From Sphingomonas sp. Mn802worker (GTDB lineage Bacteria; Pseudomonadota; Alphaproteobacteria; Sphingomonadales; Sphingomonadaceae), in assembly GCF_000382485.1 (NCBI RefSeq), contig NZ_AORY01000005.1:238964-302963 (forward strand): a DNA stretch of 64,000 nt. Direction: 5' to 3'. The position numbers and the translations under genes are program-made. The notes below the pieces were generated by a model that worked only from the letters and a program-made list of their open reading frames with translations, did not search any database and was not told the DNA's origin. Of the stretch, positions 28,143 through 36,523 are shown one piece after another (the first letter of the stretch is position 1; each line of letters opens with the position of its first letter).

Positions 28143-29671
28143 TCAGATCCCAGCCCAAGGCCCTTCTACCCGCAGCATCGCCGCGGCGGCGGCTAGCATC
28201 GTCCAGATCGGCTCACCGGAGAAGAAATGCTTGGTGATCGATCCCATCACGGTCGCTACCAGCAAGCGTGACACCACCACGAACACGTTGAACAGCACCA
28301 TGTAGACGCCCAGCTTGCGCTGCGGCAGCGCGGAGGCAAGGATTGCGTAGGGCATGGCGAGCATCGTCGACCACGCGTTGCCGATCCCGACCTCGCTCAA
28401 CAGCAGCCAGCAGCCAGCAGTCAGCAGTCAGCGGTAGTTGGGCACCAGAAAGATGCTCGCGAACCCAGCCGCCCCGCACGCCAGCCCGACGATGTGCGTG
28501 CGCGCCGACCCCACGCGACGGGCGAGGAACGGGATCAGCACCAGAGCCGATACCGCCGCGACACCGTTGTCGGTCGCGAACAGGACGTCGACCCGGCTCG
28601 CTCCCTCCTGGTATGCCGCACTGCCCGCATCCGACGCCGCGAAGAAGCGCCCGTTACGATGGGCTTGTTGTTGATCCACATGATGAACAACGGCGACCAG
28701 CTGAAGAACTGCACCAGCGTCAACCGCTTCATCAGGACCGGCATTCCTGAGGAATTGCCGACGATATGACCCAGCATGCCCGCGCCCTGCCCGCCGCGTG
28801 CGCGCTTGACCGCGATCAGGCTGGCAACATCCTAGGCGGCGAGCAGCGCGCCCAGCAGATACACTTCCTTCTTCAGCTACGTCAGCGCCACGAGCGCGAT
28901 CACCACCGCACCCGCGCCGATCCAGCCGAGGTACGCCGCGTTTCTCCATGCAGCGAGTACGCTGAGCACGCGCTCGCCTCTGCTACACCCTCGAAACATG
29001 CCAGCTCGTCGGGCGAATATTCGCGCGTCAAGACGACGGTCCAGAGCACACTCGCCAGCAGAGCCGCGCCGCCGAACCAGAAGGCGTAGCGCACCGAACC
29101 GAGGATCATCCCCGCCGCCGCCACATTCGATACGCCCGGCCGCTCAAGCACCCAGGGAAAGATCGATCCCACTACCACGCCCGCGCCGATGAACGCGGTC
29201 CGCACGCCGTAGCCCGCGGCGTGCTGGTCTTTGTCGAGCATGTCGCCGACGAAGGCGCGGAACGGCTTCATCGACAGGTTCAGCGACGCATGGAGCACCC
29301 ACAGCATGACGGCAGCGACCAGCAGCACCGGGCTTTCGGGCATGACCAACAGCGCGATTGCGGCCAGCAGCGTGCCGGCGAGGGAGTACGGCCGCCGCCG
29401 TCCCAGTCGACCAAGCCACATGCGGTCGCTCAAATGCCCGATCACCGGCTGGACCAGCAATCGCGTCAGCGGCGCGGCCACCCACAAGGCGGACAGGTGG
29501 TCGAGGCTGGTGCCGAGCGACTGGAAAATCCGGCTCATGTTCACATGCTTCAGTGCGAGGCCGATCTGGATGCCGAAGAAGCCCAAGGATGTCGAGCAGC
29601 CAAGCAAGGCTCTGCCGCTTGCGCCGCTGGAGCGCACCTTCGGCGTCGATTGCTGCCGCTACGCTGGCCAT
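28143..29671 (-). pseudogene. decayed second copy of the SLC45-like MFS transporter gene
   Basis: The sequence parallels the intact transporter at 10998-12527 along its whole length but is spread over at least three frames. One open stretch (28900-29637) keeps the first half, including GHLSDRMWLGRLGRRRPY; the remainder appears in two other frames (around 28428-28949 and 28143-28400). The first codons (ASVAAAIDAEGALQRRKRQS) are in yet another frame, so there is also an early frameshift. The C-terminus has lost several residues. No functional transporter can be made from it. It is the last gene of the decayed operon copy. Confidence 0.9.
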
Positions 29672-29684
29672 CCGCTCTCTCCGT

Positions 29685-30262
29685 TTACGTTCGCGCGAGC
29701 GCGGCGGCGTGACCGCCGAAACTGAGCAAACACCCGTTCAGCAGCCGATCGATCGCGGCCGTGTCGGCAGGTAATCGCGCAGGCTTGAGCCACGTGTCGT
29801 CGGAGAAGGTGCCGTAGCCTGCGAGTAATATCTTTCACAACAGGGCCGAGGAGAAGCCGCCCAGGTCGCGCCGCGCCACTTACCGACGACGTCGTGGCCG
29901 GTGAACCACGCGGTCATGGTCGCCTTCAAGTCGGGTGATGTTGGCGGCGTTGGCGCATCACAAGTCGGTGTCGCCGCGCTGGTTGAATAGATGATGCGCG
30001 ACGATGTAATCGCGCACCTGCCTCTCGCGGCGACGGCAACGTCACCGCGCGATCGCAGAACAGCTTGTCGGCGAACGGCACAAAGCGCACGCCGAGCGCG
30101 GCTTGTGCGATCACCGACCCGAAGCCGCACGCATCGACAAATACGTCAGCCACTACGCGTTCAATCCCTGTGAGCACCAGCGCCGCCACATCGACCACGT
30201 CGTTCAGTTCGACCGGGTCGACGCGCGCTGCCTCGGCCGTTCGCGCATTGAGGAAGAACCGG
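29685..30262 (-). pseudogene. remnant of a tryptophan-halogenase-family gene (copy of 12541-14043)
   Basis: About 580 bases match separate parts of the intact halogenase-family gene. The C-terminal portion (starting like 12544 onward) runs to about 30010, then jumps over roughly 420 bases to the region equivalent to 13290, and continues to the region equivalent to about 13645, where it ends abruptly. Frameshifts and stops interrupt it. The N-terminal FAD-binding segment is missing. The end at about 30262 adjoins a GH97 remnant directly, showing a deletion of about 1.8 kb relative to the intact operon. Confidence 0.85.
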
Positions 30263-30840
30263 TGCGTGCCGCTCGCCAGCTTGGCGGTAAAGACGGTCTG
30301 CGCGGTGCCGTCCTCAGCGAGCGCGAACTGCGTCAGCTACTCCGCGATGTTAGCGTGGTGCAGATCGGGCTGGTCGGGGAAGGAGTAGCGCAAACCCACG
30401 CCGTCGTCGAAGATGCGGAAAGTGACCGCCATCTCGCGGTTCAGGTTCTTGGTCTCGCGCAGCCGCACGATTAGCTCGTTGTAGTTGTCGCGGATCGTCT
30501 TCCACTCCCCGAACGGCTGCGTCCACGACGTGTCGCTCTTCGCCTGCGAGGTGGAGACGAGCGCCAGCGCACGGTCGATCTTGCGCGAGTCGGTGAACAG
30601 GAAGCCCAGCGCGCTTGGGCGGATCACCGGCTTGCCGCGCCGCGCGATCGCGTAGGTCGCGCGCCCGTCGCCGTCGATCGCGACGGTGATCTACCCATCG
30701 GGCGATGCGCCTCGCGCGACGACATTGTCGCCCGGCGATGGCACGCCCGCGCACGTGTCCTGCGCGCACGCGATGGTGGGCGTGAGCGCGGAAGTAGCGG
30801 CGGCAAGCGCCAGCAGCAGGGTCTTTACGTCGTCAGTCAT
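30263..30840 (-). pseudogene. remnant of the GH97 alpha-glucosidase gene (N-terminal part)
   Basis: Only the first ~200 codons of a GH97 gene like that at 14043-16130 remain: a signal-peptide-like start (DDVKTLLLALAAATS), IRPSALGFLFTD, DTSWTQPFGEWKTIRDNYN and VGLRYSFPDQPDLHHANI. The original ATG context is altered, an in-frame stop falls just after the signal region, about 80 bases are missing near 30312, and the catalytic barrel is gone, the sequence passing straight into the halogenase remnant. No active enzyme is possible. Confidence 0.88.
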
Positions 30841-32437
30841 GTCGCGCGATCAGCGCGGCATAAGGGGCAAAGTCGGCGCCCGTGACGCCGATCGAAAGCA
30901 AGGGTGTAAGGTCGGCCGCATCCGCCCACAGCTGTGCCGCGGCCGACAGGTTGAAGGCGCAGATGACGCGGTCGTTGTGGTGGTTGCGCGCGAACACCAG
31001 CAACGCGGCGTCGGCGTGGAGCACCTCGAAATCGCCGAGCCTAAGCACCGGCTCGTCACGGCGGAGCGCCAGCACGCCGCGCGTCCAGTGGAGCAGCGAG
31101 CCCGCGTCGGCTTCCTGCACATCGACCGCCAGGCCCGCGTGATCGTCGCCCGGCGGCAACCACGGCTGCGCGGTCGAGAAACCGAGCTGCGGCGCGTGCC
31201 GTTTCCACGGCATCGGCGTGCGCGCGCCGTCACGGCTCAGCGTCTGCGGCCAGTTGGCGATCGCCTCCGGGTCCTGCAGCAGCTCGAACGGCACGTCGAC
31301 CTGCGTCAGCCCAAGCTCCTCGCCGTAATAAAGGATCGGATTGCCGCGCAAGGTACCCAGCAGCAGCATCTTCATTCGCGCGAAGGCAGGGGCATGCTCG
31401 GGCGCGCACCAGCGCGAGATCGCGCGCGGCGCGTCATGGTTCTCGAACGCCCAGCTAGGCCAGCCCACGCCTGCCTCGTCGGGCCATTTCGTCACCGCGT
31501 CGACCACGACGTGCGGGGTCAGCGCGGGCGCATAGAGGAAGTCGAAACCGTAGGAGCTGTTGAGCCGGCGATCCCCCGCGGTGAACTGCTGCCGCTCGCG
31601 GTCGCTGTCGGGGCCGCCGACCTCGGCTACGGTGAAGCGGTCGTCATAGTCGTCGAACACCGCGCGGACGCGCTCGATGAAAACCGGAATGTCGGCGTGG
31701 CTCTGGTTGTAGCGGTGCTCCTGGAAGTCGAACGGCCGCGTACGGGGACCATCGTCGGTCGCGGGCGGATTGTCGGTGAACGCGGGATCGTACATCAGGA
31801 AGTTGAGCGCATCGAGGCGGTAGCCGTCCGCGCCGCGATCCAGCCAGAACCGCGCCACGTCGAGCAGCGCGGCCTGTACATCGGGGTTGTGCCCGTTGAT
31901 CTGCGGCTGTTCCTTCAGGAAATTGTGCAGGTAATATTGCCCGCGCCGCGCGTCCCACGTCCATGCCGGGCCGCCGAACACCGACTGCCAGTTGTTGGGT
32001 GGGTTGCCGTCCGCTTTTGCATCGCGCCACACGTACCAGTCGCCGTGCACGCCGTCGCGGCCCCTGCGGCTGTCCTTGAACCACGGGTGCTGGTCGGACG
32101 TGTGCGCCCACACCTGATCAAGCAGCACCTTCAATCCCAGCGCATGCGCACGCGCGACCAGCGCGTCGAAGTCGGCGAGCGTCCCGAACACCGGATCGAC
32201 GTCGCAGTAATCCGACACGTCATAGCCGAAATCGGCCATCGGCGAGGTGAAGAAGGGTGAAATCCACACCGCATCGACGCCGAGCGAAGCGACGTAATCC
32301 AGATGCGCGGTGATCCCGGCGAGATCGCCCACCCCGTCGCCGTTCGCATCGGCGAAGCTGCGCGGGTAGATCTGGTACACCACCGCGCCCTTCCACCAGG
32401 GCTGGCCTTCGCTGTTCCTGTTCATCGTATCGATCAC
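30833..32437 (-). CDS. GH13 alpha-glucosidase (surviving gene of the decayed operon copy)
   Basis: A 534-residue protein closely similar, about 90 percent by eye, to the GH13 alpha-glucosidase at 16135-17748. All catalytic blocks are kept: DQVWAHTSDQHPWF, GYRLDALNF, AEVGG and AFENHD. It differs by scattered substitutions and a four-residue deletion before FARMKML. The start is a GTG at 32437 overlapping the amylase remnant's stop (GTGA), or the ATG at 32425 twelve bases on. No signal peptide is seen, so it is probably cytoplasmic. It is the only fully open gene in a block whose four neighbours are all broken. Its original operon promoter is damaged, so whether it is expressed is open. Confidence 0.88.
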   Translation of the reverse strand: MIDTMNRNSEGQPWWKGAVVYQIYPRSFADANGDGVGDLAGITAHLDYVASLGVDAVWISPFFTSPMADFGYDVSDYCDVDPVFGTLADFDALVARAHALGLKVLLDQVWAHTSDQHPWFKDSRRGRDGVHGDWYVWRDAKADGNPPNNWQSVFGGPAWTWDARRGQYYLHNFLKEQPQINGHNPDVQAALLDVARFWLDRGADGYRLDALNFLMYDPAFTDNPPATDDGPRTRPFDFQEHRYNQSHADIPVFIERVRAVFDDYDDRFTVAEVGGPDSDRERQQFTAGDRRLNSSYGFDFLYAPALTPHVVVDAVTKWPDEAGVGWPSWAFENHDAPRAISRWCAPEHAPAFARMKMLLLGTLRGNPILYYGEELGLTQVDVPFELLQDPEAIANWPQTLSRDGARTPMPWKRHAPQLGFSTAQPWLPPGDDHAGLAVDVQEADAGSLLHWTRGVLALRRDEPVLRLGDFEVLHADAALLVFARNHHNDRVICAFNLSAAAQLWADAADLTPLLSIGVTGADFAPYAALIARHD

Positions 32438-34090
32438 TTCGTTCCCCCAAGCGTGCGCACCGCGTAGCCGAACGCGGGCAGCGTGACACGCAGCGATCCA
32501 AGCGCGGCGACGCGCGCGGCGCACCCGCTGCCGGTCAAAACGCGCGCGGTGGCGGCACCCGGCTCGCCCTCGATCAGCCGCTCGTATTGAAGGCCAGCAG
32601 CACCTCGGCATTGCTGGTCAGATCGAAGCACGAGATCGCGAGCAAGCCCGGCTTCTCCTCGCGTGCGCGCAACACCCGGGCGCCAGCGCCGCGTTTTGCT
32701 TGAACAACAGATTTGCCTGTCCGAAGTGCGCCACCGTGCCCGTCGTCGTCGTGCCGAGCAGGCTCCCGATGTTCGCGACCGGCACCTCGCTGGCGAACAT
32801 GTCCTGACGCGAATCCTGGTCGTTGCCGTCGCCGATGAAGCCCTGTTCGTCGCCCGAATAGATCGTCGGCACTCCACGCCCACCCCGGCAGGCTCAGCAG
32901 CGTCGCGTTGCGCAGCATCACGCGCCGCATGCCCTTGTCGTCGCACGCCTGCGGAAATGCCTTGCGACGTAACAAGCGAAGCGGCAGTTGTCGTGATTGC
33001 TGACGAACGTCGGCAATTGCTGCGCAGCATCCATGCCGCCCTCATACAGCGCGTCGCCCTTGAACAGCACCTCGAACGCGTCGGTGCCGCGCGTGCCCGC
33101 GACCGTTTCAATCACCGCCTGACGGAACGCGAAGTCGAGCACCGCAGGCAGCTTGTCGACGCGGGTGTGCCCGGCCAGCGCGCCCGGGTCGACCGAACCG
33201 TGCGACACCGCGCCGGAGCCGTGAAAGTTGAAAACACACTTCGCCTTTGCGCGTGCCAGCATCGCGGGCACGAATGCCGCCAGAACTCCGGGTTGACGTG
33301 ACGCGCGATGTCGCTGCCATATCCATCGACGCCTAACCGGCCGATCCAGCCGCCGAAGATATCGATCATGCCCGCCACCATGCGCGGGTTCTCCATCGTC
33401 CGATCGTCGAGCCCGCCGAAGTCGCCCATCGTCGAACTCTCGTTCTCGAACGTGGTGTTGCCGCGGTTGCGGTACAGGCGATGTCGTTCAGCCGGTCGGG
33501 CGATTTCGCATGCTCGTCACCCTTCGTCAGGAACGGCGATTTGGCGTAGGTCGGGTCGGTCAGCTTCGCGAAATTGGTCGCGATCCGCACGTCATCGCCT
33601 GCGAAGCCGGGGTTGATCGCCGCACCCTGCACCCCGCCGCGGCGCTGGTACGGATAATCTGCGCGGGCACGATAATCACACGCGCCGCAATGGCGGTACT
33701 GGATCACGTCGGCGGTGTGGTTGGACTAGGTTACCCGATAGCCGTGATACCCCGCGCGCTCGTGTCCGGGCGCGCCCTGCACGGGCTTGTTCTTGAACAC
33801 CGGCCCGACCCGGATCGCGGTCGCGCCGAGCGAATGGATGTAGGGCAAGCGCCGCCTCAATCCTTTCAGGTCGCCGCCGTGATAGAAGCCCCTGGCGGTG
33901 GGATTATAACCGATGCGCAGGCGGTCGCCGGTCAACCCGCCGCGATCGTTGGTCGGATCGGCATTGTCGAACACCTCGGGCAGCGCGAAATAGATCACCT
34001 CGCTTCGCAACAACCGCACGCGTATCGCCTGCACCGAAAACCCAGCGGCAGAGAAAACAGCGTGGCGCTCCGTTGATCCGAGGCGATCGA
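32434..34090 (-). pseudogene. decayed second copy of the secreted alpha-amylase gene
   Basis: Fragments matching the amylase at 17745-19592 occur in order but in several frames: EVIYFALPEVFDNADP near the start, a section ending in HGYRVT and a stop at about 33725, then NHTADVIQYRHCGACDYRAR onward after a deletion of about 35 codons, and shifted pieces from 33510 down to 32434. The signal peptide is not recognisable and the region of nucleophile and acid/base residues is scrambled by frameshifts. The last codons (GYAVRTLGGTK) still overlap the GH13 start as in the intact operon. Confidence 0.9.
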
Positions 34091-34120
34091 CCGATCAGCA
34101 TGGCGACGTCGCCGATACAC

Positions 34121-34196
34121 TGGTGGGTCCGCCGGGGCTCGAACCCGGGACCTCTCGATTAAAAGTCGCTTGCTCTACCGACTGAGCTACGGACCC
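34121..34196 (-). tRNA. tRNA-Lys (anticodon TTT)
   Basis: The reverse strand folds as a 76-base tRNA with encoded CCA: acceptor GGGTCCG/CGGACCC, D arm GCTC/GAGC, anticodon loop CTTTTAA, T arm CCGGG/CCCGG with TTCGAGC loop. The anticodon stem AGCGA/TCGAG has two non-Watson-Crick pairs at its base (A27-G43 and G28-A42), which is unusual. Its 5' end overlaps the last ten bases of the folK reading frame, whose TAG stop lies inside the tRNA. Confidence 0.88.
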
Positions 34197-34684
34197 CAAC
34201 AGCGTTTGCGCGACCTAGGGGCGGGGCGACGCCTGGTCAACCGCGCGTGAAGCTGGCGGAGCGTCAACCCGCTTACCGGATCGCGCCAGCCGGGCACGAG
34301 ATCGAGCGCCGGGACCAGCACAAACGCGCGCTCACGGAACGCACGATGCGGCACGGTGAGCAGCCGTGTCTCGATGCCCCCCAGCGACCACAGGATAATG
34401 TCGAGGTCAATCACCCGCGCGCCCCAGCGTTGCCCGCGCTGACGCCCGAACGCGCGCTCGATCGCCTTCAACCGCGCAAGTAGCGCCGCGGGTGCCTCAT
34501 CGCTCTCTATCAGCACCGCGGCGTTGGCGAAGGTCCGGGTCGATGGCCCGACCGGCGCGCTCGCGATGATCGGCGACCCGACCCCGCCCAGCAGTCGCAG
34601 CGCCGCCGCCACCTCGTCGCGTGGGCCACCATGGCGTCCGGCGCGATTCGATCCCACTGCGATGAGATAGGTTGAGCGACGCAT
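34187..34684 (-). CDS. folK: 2-amino-4-hydroxy-6-hydroxymethyldihydropteridine pyrophosphokinase
   Basis: A 165-residue cytoplasmic enzyme of folate synthesis that transfers pyrophosphate from ATP to 6-hydroxymethyl-7,8-dihydropterin. Family motifs are present: IAVGSNRAGRHG at the N-terminus, the RWGARVIDLDIILW signature with the metal-binding aspartates, and TVPHRAFRERAFVLVPALDL. I use the ATG at 34684; an upstream ATG at 34720 is in frame but adds non-conserved residues. It is divergent from the uracil-DNA glycosylase gene, with only a few tens of bases between starts. Its stop codon lies within the adjacent tRNA-Lys gene. Confidence 0.92.
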   Translation of the reverse strand: MRRSTYLIAVGSNRAGRHGGPRDEVAAALRLLGGVGSPIIASAPVGPSTRTFANAAVLIESDEAPAALLARLKAIERAFGRQRGQRWGARVIDLDIILWSLGGIETRLLTVPHRAFRERAFVLVPALDLVPGWRDPVSGLTLRQLHARLTRRRPAPRSRKRCWGP

Positions 34685-34707
34685 GGCGATGCGCCTATCG
34701 CACGCGC

Positions 34708-35376
34708 ATGTATTTCGCACCCTCCCCGCTGCCTGAAACCGAGCCGCCGCGCGACTGCCCGCGTTGCCCGCGCCTTGTCGCCTTTCGCGAAGAACTGCGG
34801 CTAGAATATCCCGATTGGTGGAACGCGCCGGTCAACGCGTTCGGGGATCCCAGCGCCTGGCTTGCGATCATCGGTCTTGCACCCGGCAAGCACGGCGCCA
34901 ATCGCACCGGACGACCGTTCACGGGCGATTACGCGGGTGAGTTGCTCTACAGCACGCTTGGCAAATACGGCCTTGCCACCGGCCAGTTCGAGGCGCGCGC
35001 CGACGACACGCTGCACCTTCACGGCGCGGTCATCATCAATGCGGTCAAATGCCTGCCGCCCGCGAACAAGCCGACGCCGGAGGAAATCCGCACCTGCCGT
35101 AGCTTTCTCGAGGCGCAGGCGACCGATTTGCCGGGCGCCCGCGTGTTCGTGGCGCTAGGACAAATTGCGCATCAATCCGCGGTCAAGATGCTCGGCGGAC
35201 GGCTGCCCAAGGCGAAGTTCGGGCATCTGGCGGAACACGTTATGCCCGACGGGCGCATCCTGCTCGATAGCTACCATTGCTCGCGCTACAACCAGAACAC
35301 CGGGCGGCTGACGACGGAAATGTTCGAGGCGGTGTTCGCCCGCGCGCTCGAACTTCGTGACGCGGCGAAGGCGTGA
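34708..35376 (+). CDS. family 5 uracil-DNA glycosylase (UdgB-like)
   Basis: A 222-residue DNA repair glycosylase that removes uracil and other deaminated bases. The N-terminal CPRCPRL is a possible metal-cluster cysteine pair; motif 1 is GLAPGKHGANRTGRPFTGD, VIINAVKCLPP follows, and motif 2 is SYHCSRYNQNTGRLT, the form found in family 5 enzymes rather than the HPSP form of family 1. The ATG at 34708 is preferred; a TTG at 34672 in the same frame would overlap the start of divergent folK. No operon partner is evident. Confidence in the UDG superfamily is high, in the family 5 subtype moderate to high. Confidence 0.88.
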   Translation: MYFAPSPLPETEPPRDCPRCPRLVAFREELRLEYPDWWNAPVNAFGDPSAWLAIIGLAPGKHGANRTGRPFTGDYAGELLYSTLGKYGLATGQFEARADDTLHLHGAVIINAVKCLPPANKPTPEEIRTCRSFLEAQATDLPGARVFVALGQIAHQSAVKMLGGRLPKAKFGHLAEHVMPDGRILLDSYHCSRYNQNTGRLTTEMFEAVFARALELRDAAKA

Positions 35377-35410
35377 TAGGCTAGCGCTGACGCAACGAAA
35401 GGACCCGACC

Positions 35411-35647
35411 ATGTCGCTTCTCCTGCTCGCCGCGCTGGCCGCCGCTGCCGCGCCCGCCGAGACCCCCGATGCGCAGCCGGTGTGTCAGGACAAGCACGCG
35501 CGCCTCGTCGCGTCCACGCGCCGCGGCACGATCCACCCGCTCGCGCAGGAGCCGAACGCCGACGCGGTGCTGACCGTGCTGCGCAGCGAGAACGGCTGCT
35601 CGCGCCCGGTCAAGGTGCGCGAGGATATCGGCGCGCGGCAGCGCTAG
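35411..35647 (+). CDS. small exported protein of unknown function
   Basis: Seventy-eight residues starting with a short signal peptide (MSLLLLAALAAAAAPAETPD). The mature part has two cysteines (QPVCQDKH and NGCSRPV), which could form a disulphide in the periplasm. GAAAGGACC precedes the ATG, supporting this start over the upstream in-frame codon at 35357. It sits between the uracil-DNA glycosylase gene and the convergent aguB gene. I do not recognise the family. Confidence 0.65.
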   Translation: MSLLLLAALAAAAAPAETPDAQPVCQDKHARLVASTRRGTIHPLAQEPNADAVLTVLRSENGCSRPVKVREDIGARQR

Positions 35648-35656
35648 GCCGACTCC

Positions 35657-36517
35657 TCAGACGTCGGCGACAAGCCGCCCGTACAATTCCGGGCGGCGAT
35701 CGCGGAAGAACCCGAACGCCGCGCGGTGACGCTTGACCCGCGCGAGGTCGAGCGTCGCGGTAATCACCCCTTCCTCTTCACGATCAAGCTCGGCCAGGAT
35801 GTCGCCGCGCTCGTCGGTGATGAACGACGTGCCGTAGAACGTCTGACCGTGTTCCTCGCCAACGCGGTTGGCCGCGATCACCGGCACGACGTTCGACACC
35901 GCATGCCCCACCATCGCGCGCCGCCACAGCCGCGCGGTGTCGAGGCTGGTGTCATGCGGCTCGCTGCCGATCGCGGTGGGATAGAACAGCAGCTCCGCCC
36001 CCATCAGCATCATCGCGCGCGCGGTCTCGGGATACCATTGGTCCCAGCATACGCCGACGCCAAGCTTCCACCCCGGCGCGGCCGGCGGTGCGGGCCACAC
36101 CTTGAATCCGCTGTTGCCGGGACGAAAATAGAACTTCTCCTCGTAACCCGGCCCGTCGGGAATATGGCTCTTGCGGTACACGCCCTGCACCTCGCCGTCA
36201 GGCCCGATCATTGCGAGCGAGTTATAGTAGTGCGGGCCATCGGCTTCGAAGAAGCTGGTCGGGATCGTGACCTTCAACGCCTCGGCCAGTGCCTGCATCG
36301 CCAGCACCGCCTTGTGCTCACCGACCGGCGCGGCGTTGGCGAACAGCCCCTCGTCCTCGACGCGGCAGAAATATTCGCCCTCGAACAATTCGGGCGGCAG
36401 GATCACCTGCGCCCCGCGCGCATGCGCCTCACGCACGGCTTGCGACACCTTGGCGATGTTGGCGTCGATGTCAGCGGAGAAGGACAGCTGGAGCGCGGCG
36501 ACGGTGATCTCGGTCAT
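35657..36517 (-). CDS. aguB: N-carbamoylputrescine amidase
   Basis: A 286-residue nitrilase-superfamily hydrolase that converts N-carbamoylputrescine to putrescine, CO2 and ammonia in the agmatine route of polyamine synthesis. The catalytic triad is visible as Glu43 (LPPELFEGEYF), Lys116 (YRKSHIPDG) and Cys157 (GVGVCWDQWYPE). PTAIGSEPHD and the C-terminal FFRDRRPELYG match plant and bacterial AguB/CPA proteins. It starts six bases after the stop of the membrane protein gene at 36524-37969 and may be co-transcribed with it. No agmatine deiminase (aguA) lies in the window. Confidence 0.92.
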   Translation of the reverse strand: MTEITVAALQLSFSADIDANIAKVSQAVREAHARGAQVILPPELFEGEYFCRVEDEGLFANAAPVGEHKAVLAMQALAEALKVTIPTSFFEADGPHYYNSLAMIGPDGEVQGVYRKSHIPDGPGYEEKFYFRPGNSGFKVWPAPPAAPGWKLGVGVCWDQWYPETARAMMLMGAELLFYPTAIGSEPHDTSLDTARLWRRAMVGHAVSNVVPVIAANRVGEEHGQTFYGTSFITDERGDILAELDREEEGVITATLDLARVKRHRAAFGFFRDRRPELYGRLVADV

Positions 36518-36523
36518 GCCGCG

